Origin: an uncultured Saprospiraceae bacterium
GTDB taxonomy: Bacteria > Bacteroidota > Bacteroidia > Chitinophagales > Saprospiraceae
Length of the DNA stretch: 53,097 nucleotides
Direction: 5' to 3'
NCBI GenBank assembly: GCA_937944245.1
Contig: CALDYY010000008.1
Location: 1-53,097, forward strand
The translations under genes and the position numbers were made by a program. Shown piece by piece: positions 50,024-53,097 of this stretch (its first letter is position 1; each line of letters opens with the position of its first letter). Below the pieces are notes generated by a model, which did not search any database, was not told where the DNA came from, and saw only the letters and a list, made by a program, of their open reading frames with translations.

Positions 50024-53000
50024 ATGAGACTGAACATTGAAAAAACTCGCTTTGCGCAAATCAGCAAAGCCCTAGCAACTATTGCATTGTTGCTAATAAC
50101 ATTTATCCTTAATGCTCAAAACACTGTACCAGCGGGAACGTACTACGATACAGGCGGAGCTTCAGGAAGTTATCAAATTGGAGAGGAGCAATTTTATAAA
50201 ATTTGCCCTTCTGATAAAAACAAAAAAGTCATTCAACTCGAATTTACAGAGTATGACATTACTAACGGTGTGGTATTAACCGTTTCAGAGCAAGTAAAAG
50301 AGTGCAACGGCAATGTAACCACACTTAACTACAACGGAACGGCAGGTCAGGCGATTGCTAATTCACCAGGCGGTGGACTTATCGTAGCCAATGCTACCAA
50401 TCCAGATGGTTGCTTAACCGTCAAATTTGATGCTAAAGCTGCGGTAGCACAAGGAAAGGGCTATAAAATTGTGTCCAAAGAAATTAATCGCCCTAATTAC
50501 AGCTTCCCAAATGGAGGAAGTACCATTCGCTTATCTATTCAAGCCAATAGCTGCGACGGTGTTGTTGATTTAACAGTGCAAAAGATTGCATTGCCGAGTT
50601 ATCAAGATGGTAAAGGCTGTGGGCTATTGATGACTGTGGATTGCAACGAAGCTAATATTGGCGTAGCAGGAAATTTCCTAACAGGTACTGTGCCTTATGG
50701 CGTTACTAACATTAAGTTTACTAGCCCTATCACAGGGGAATCCACAACGTATTCGTTGAACATTTTACCTAAGAATTTGGCGGCTAATGATGAGATTAGT
50801 ATATCGCTATCTAACGCTTGTATCTCAGCATTAACGCCTGATATTTTCTTGGAAGACCCTTGCATGAATGTAAATAGCGTCATGTCGTATGATGTTAAAT
50901 TCATCAATCCGAATGCGCAAATTATTGACCACACTATTGAGGGTTATCCAATCGTTGATTTTTCAAATGTACCTTGTGGTACACGCTTGGACGTATTGAT
51001 TGAGCGCACAGTGAAGATAGCTTGTGGCGCACAAAAAACTTACACTGACCGCATTTGGAGTACATTAATCATAGAAGATAGAATCGCACCAGTTATTGTA
51101 GGTGAGCCTTTTGTGGCGCAAGTACCTTGTTATTACGATACGGACGATTTACTTTTAGAGTTGAACAAACTCGGGGCAGCAGCTAAAACGATTTCACTTT
51201 ACCCAACGAGAGCAGACCGTGCTAAAGCAGGTAGTTTCATCGGTAAATTGAGTATTCCTGCCATTGCGGATCAGTATGAAGTATTAGAAAACTGCAATTT
51301 CGATAAATTTAGATGGTCAAAATGGGTGGAAGTACATTACAACTGCACAGAAGGCGCATTTAGCATCAATAATTTTGACAATTCTACTGCTCCAGGTTTA
51401 CAAATTGGTGCAAACATAATTGACATCTTGAATGCAGTGTTGGCTAAAGAATTAGCACCGCCATCAGTATTCAAAGCATTCATCCGCACGGTGCAAGCAG
51501 TGGACAAATGCGGTAACAAATCCGTAGAAGGTTTCCAGATTGTGGAGATTATCCAACCAGATATTAAATGGCCATTACTTGAAATCAAATTGGAATGCAA
51601 AGAAAGTGCTAACCCGATTGATATTTACAACAAATGGGCAAGCGACCCTGTGAAATTTGCACACTATGGCGCAATGTTACCTAACTTCGACCCTACGCCT
51701 GTAAATAGCGAAAACTTTGGTCAAGTATTGAATTTGGAAGACTTGATTGCTCAAGCGAACTTAACCAATGGCAGTGGCGACGAAGTACCAGCCTACTTAG
51801 AACATGCTGATTGCGGCTATGCGATTGATTGGAAGGATTCTAAAAACATCCCACTTTGCCCTCATACTTTCAAAATATTTAGAGATTGGACGGTGTATAA
51901 CTGGTGTGATGGTCATTTGGAAGTGATTGCACTTATCCCGCAAGTCATTACAGTTGGCGATACAGAAGCACCTTACATCATTGGCGAAGTGCTTATCGAA
52001 CCAGCTACGAGCGTAACTAACCCTAGAGCAGTAGAATGCTTAACAGATGCCTTCATTAGCTTTGAATTTAAAGATGATTGCTCTGGAGCAGTAGCTGCCA
52101 CTATTTCCATCAATGGTAATGAATTTCAGCCTATTACTGCTCAAAATGGCAAGTACCGTATAAAAAATGTGCCTGTGTTAGAGCCATTCACTTATACCAT
52201 CCGATTGAGAGATGAGTGTAACAATTTTGCGAACTTTACAGGGACAGTTAAATTAGATGATTTTATTCCACCAGTAGCCATTTGCGAGAAATTTAGAACG
52301 GTTTCTATGGGGCTGGAGTGCGCTACTACTATTCGTGCAGAAGTATTTGACGACGGCTCTTATGACAACTGCGGGCAACTTACTTTTGCAGTAGCTTGTA
52401 AGGACGACATTCAAGGAGATTACAAAGAGAATTACAATGTATTCCAACCGACTATCACCTTTACGTCGAAAGATATGAATGGCTGTGTGGGCAGAAAAAC
52501 CGTAATCTTTAGAGTAGCAGACGGTGCAGGTGTGGATTTGAATAACGATGGCGACTTTGATGATGCAGGTGAGCGTTATCCTAACTTTAATTACTGCGAG
52601 GTAGAGGTAGAACTGCAAGATAGAATACCACCAGTATTAGAAGACCAAACTATTATTTTAGAATGTGCTTCACCAGCAGCAACATCATTGGCAGCAGCGG
52701 TAGCAAGTGGACAAAGCGCGGTACAAGCCTTCTTGAACTCTGGCAACTTCGTGGACGCCAACGGCGTAGCCTACATCACCTCAGCAAGAGATAATTGCGA
52801 GAACATGACTTTCTTGATTGATAGAATAGATGCTAGTGGCTTCAATACGGTTTGTCAGCAGGGTACTTTGAGAATTTTCTACCAAGCAGTAGATGCTTGC
52901 GGTAATGTTTCCTTGCCAGCAGTAGCGTTCATCAATGTAGTAGCAGCTAATGATTGGGTCATGAAATTCCCTTATGACTTCGTTATTGAGGGACGCGAAA

Positions 53001-53097
53001 ACGACGAAACGTTCCCAGCAGCATCAACTATCAATGACATCTTGACAAACAATGGCTGCGACGACTGGGGCTTGAACGTAACAGAATCTGAATTTCG
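50024..53097 (+). CDS. Giant secreted CUB/HYR-like repeat protein, 5' part
   Basis: An open frame from ATG 50024 to the window end, 1024 codons without a stop; the 3' end lies outside. A signal peptide (core LATIALLLITFIL, cut after NAQ) is followed by a CUB-like domain (about residues 37-160: GTYYDTGGASGSYQIGEEQF, YKICPSDKNKKVIQLEFTEY, GCLTVKFDAKAAVA). The rest is a series of cysteine-containing Ig/HYR-like modules with linkers such as DDFIPPVAICEKFRTVSM, DDGSYDNCGQ, DRIPPVLEDQTIILECASP and VDACGNVSLPAVAFINV. This is the style of Saprospira-type surface adhesins that usually end in a T9SS type B domain; that end is not visible here. Its promoter is not clear; the one at 48747 lies more than 1.2 kb upstream. 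Confidence 0.88.
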   Translation, partial: MRLNIEKTRFAQISKALATIALLLITFILNAQNTVPAGTYYDTGGASGSYQIGEEQFYKICPSDKNKKVIQLEFTEYDITNGVVLTVSEQVKECNGNVTTLNYNGTAGQAIANSPGGGLIVANATNPDGCLTVKFDAKAAVAQGKGYKIVSKEINRPNYSFPNGGSTIRLSIQANSCDGVVDLTVQKIALPSYQDGKGCGLLMTVDCNEANIGVAGNFLTGTVPYGVTNIKFTSPITGESTTYSLNILPKNLAANDEISISLSNACISALTPDIFLEDPCMNVNSVMSYDVKFINPNAQIIDHTIEGYPIVDFSNVPCGTRLDVLIERTVKIACGAQKTYTDRIWSTLIIEDRIAPVIVGEPFVAQVPCYYDTDDLLLELNKLGAAAKTISLYPTRADRAKAGSFIGKLSIPAIADQYEVLENCNFDKFRWSKWVEVHYNCTEGAFSINNFDNSTAPGLQIGANIIDILNAVLAKELAPPSVFKAFIRTVQAVDKCGNKSVEGFQIVEIIQPDIKWPLLEIKLECKESANPIDIYNKWASDPVKFAHYGAMLPNFDPTPVNSENFGQVLNLEDLIAQANLTNGSGDEVPAYLEHADCGYAIDWKDSKNIPLCPHTFKIFRDWTVYNWCDGHLEVIALIPQVITVGDTEAPYIIGEVLIEPATSVTNPRAVECLTDAFISFEFKDDCSGAVAATISINGNEFQPITAQNGKYRIKNVPVLEPFTYTIRLRDECNNFANFTGTVKLDDFIPPVAICEKFRTVSMGLECATTIRAEVFDDGSYDNCGQLTFAVACKDDIQGDYKENYNVFQPTITFTSKDMNGCVGRKTVIFRVADGAGVDLNNDGDFDDAGERYPNFNYCEVEVELQDRIPPVLEDQTIILECASPAATSLAAAVASGQSAVQAFLNSGNFVDANGVAYITSARDNCENMTFLIDRIDASGFNTVCQQGTLRIFYQAVDACGNVSLPAVAFINVVAANDWVMKFPYDFVIEGRENDETFPAASTINDILTNNGCDDWGLNVTESEF

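Overview
The window is a stretch of chromosome from a Bacteroidota bacterium, most likely of the Saprospiria (Lewinella/Haliscomenobacter-like) side of the phylum. The basis is a PorP/SprF-family protein followed by a 1954-residue secreted protein ending in a gliding-motility type C-terminal domain (T9SS type B), several proteins with type A T9SS tails, a giant CUB/HYR-like repeat protein running off the right edge, TonB-dependent receptor, DUF4292 lipoprotein and EnvC-like genes, AT-rich intergenic DNA, and -7 boxes of the Bacteroidota form TAnnTTTG. I saw no tRNA, rRNA, CRISPR array, integrase, transposase or prophage gene; this reads as ordinary chromosome rich in cell-surface genes.

Layout. 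1-4850: a possible structured RNA (38-107), a secreted protein of unknown role, a secreted propeller-like protein, a PrsW-family membrane protease and two divergent alpha/beta-hydrolase esterases, then a gene-poor stretch with a decayed reading frame. 4850-11840: a T9SS unit of a PorP/SprF protein and a giant adhesin-like protein with five cohesin-like modules, an SprB-type repeat and about eleven PKD/Ig-like modules. 11.9-20.6 kb: a BaiN/HI0933-type flavoprotein, a small DUF4177-like protein, an unknown cytosolic protein, a two-domain VOC protein, a TonB-dependent receptor, an HMA metal-binding protein, a UbiA prenyltransferase and a geranylgeranyl-reductase-like flavoprotein. 20.7-31.7 kb: a thioredoxin-fold protein, an Lrp/AsnC regulator, a SPOR-like coiled-coil protein, the conserved TPR - DUF4292 - EnvC cell-envelope operon, a second propeller-like secreted protein, and the run gabD - rsmA - XRE regulator.

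31.8-36.7 kb: an OmpA-family protein with five exact-length TSP3 repeats, then the housekeeping genes serS, a YugP-like zinc peptidase and frr, each with a recognisable promoter or terminator. 36.9-48.7 kb: a T9SS substrate, a collapsed T9SS substrate pseudogene, an amidohydrolase, an operon of a degenerate endonuclease/exonuclease/phosphatase-fold protein and a membrane M28 peptidase, a Bcs1-like AAA ATPase preceded by a 37-codon membrane-peptide gene, an active-site-complete M23 peptidase, and a 1191-residue BNR/PKD/T9SS protein. 48.6-50.0 kb is a 1.4-kb stretch without a supportable gene, which has a good promoter and phased repeats, followed by the 5' part (1024 codons) of a giant secreted repeat protein cut by the window end.

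A common theme is export and assembly of surface proteins: a secretion-linked PorP protein, at least four T9SS-type cargo proteins (two with type A tails, one type B, one partial and inferred) plus a dead one, outer-membrane and peptidoglycan-anchoring proteins (OmpA, EnvC, M23, SPOR) and envelope peptidases. The parts that most deserve follow-up are the cohesin-array adhesin, the Bcs1-like ATPase with its tiny membrane partner, the pseudo-EEP/M28 pair, the XRE operator and the long leader region ahead of the giant repeat gene.
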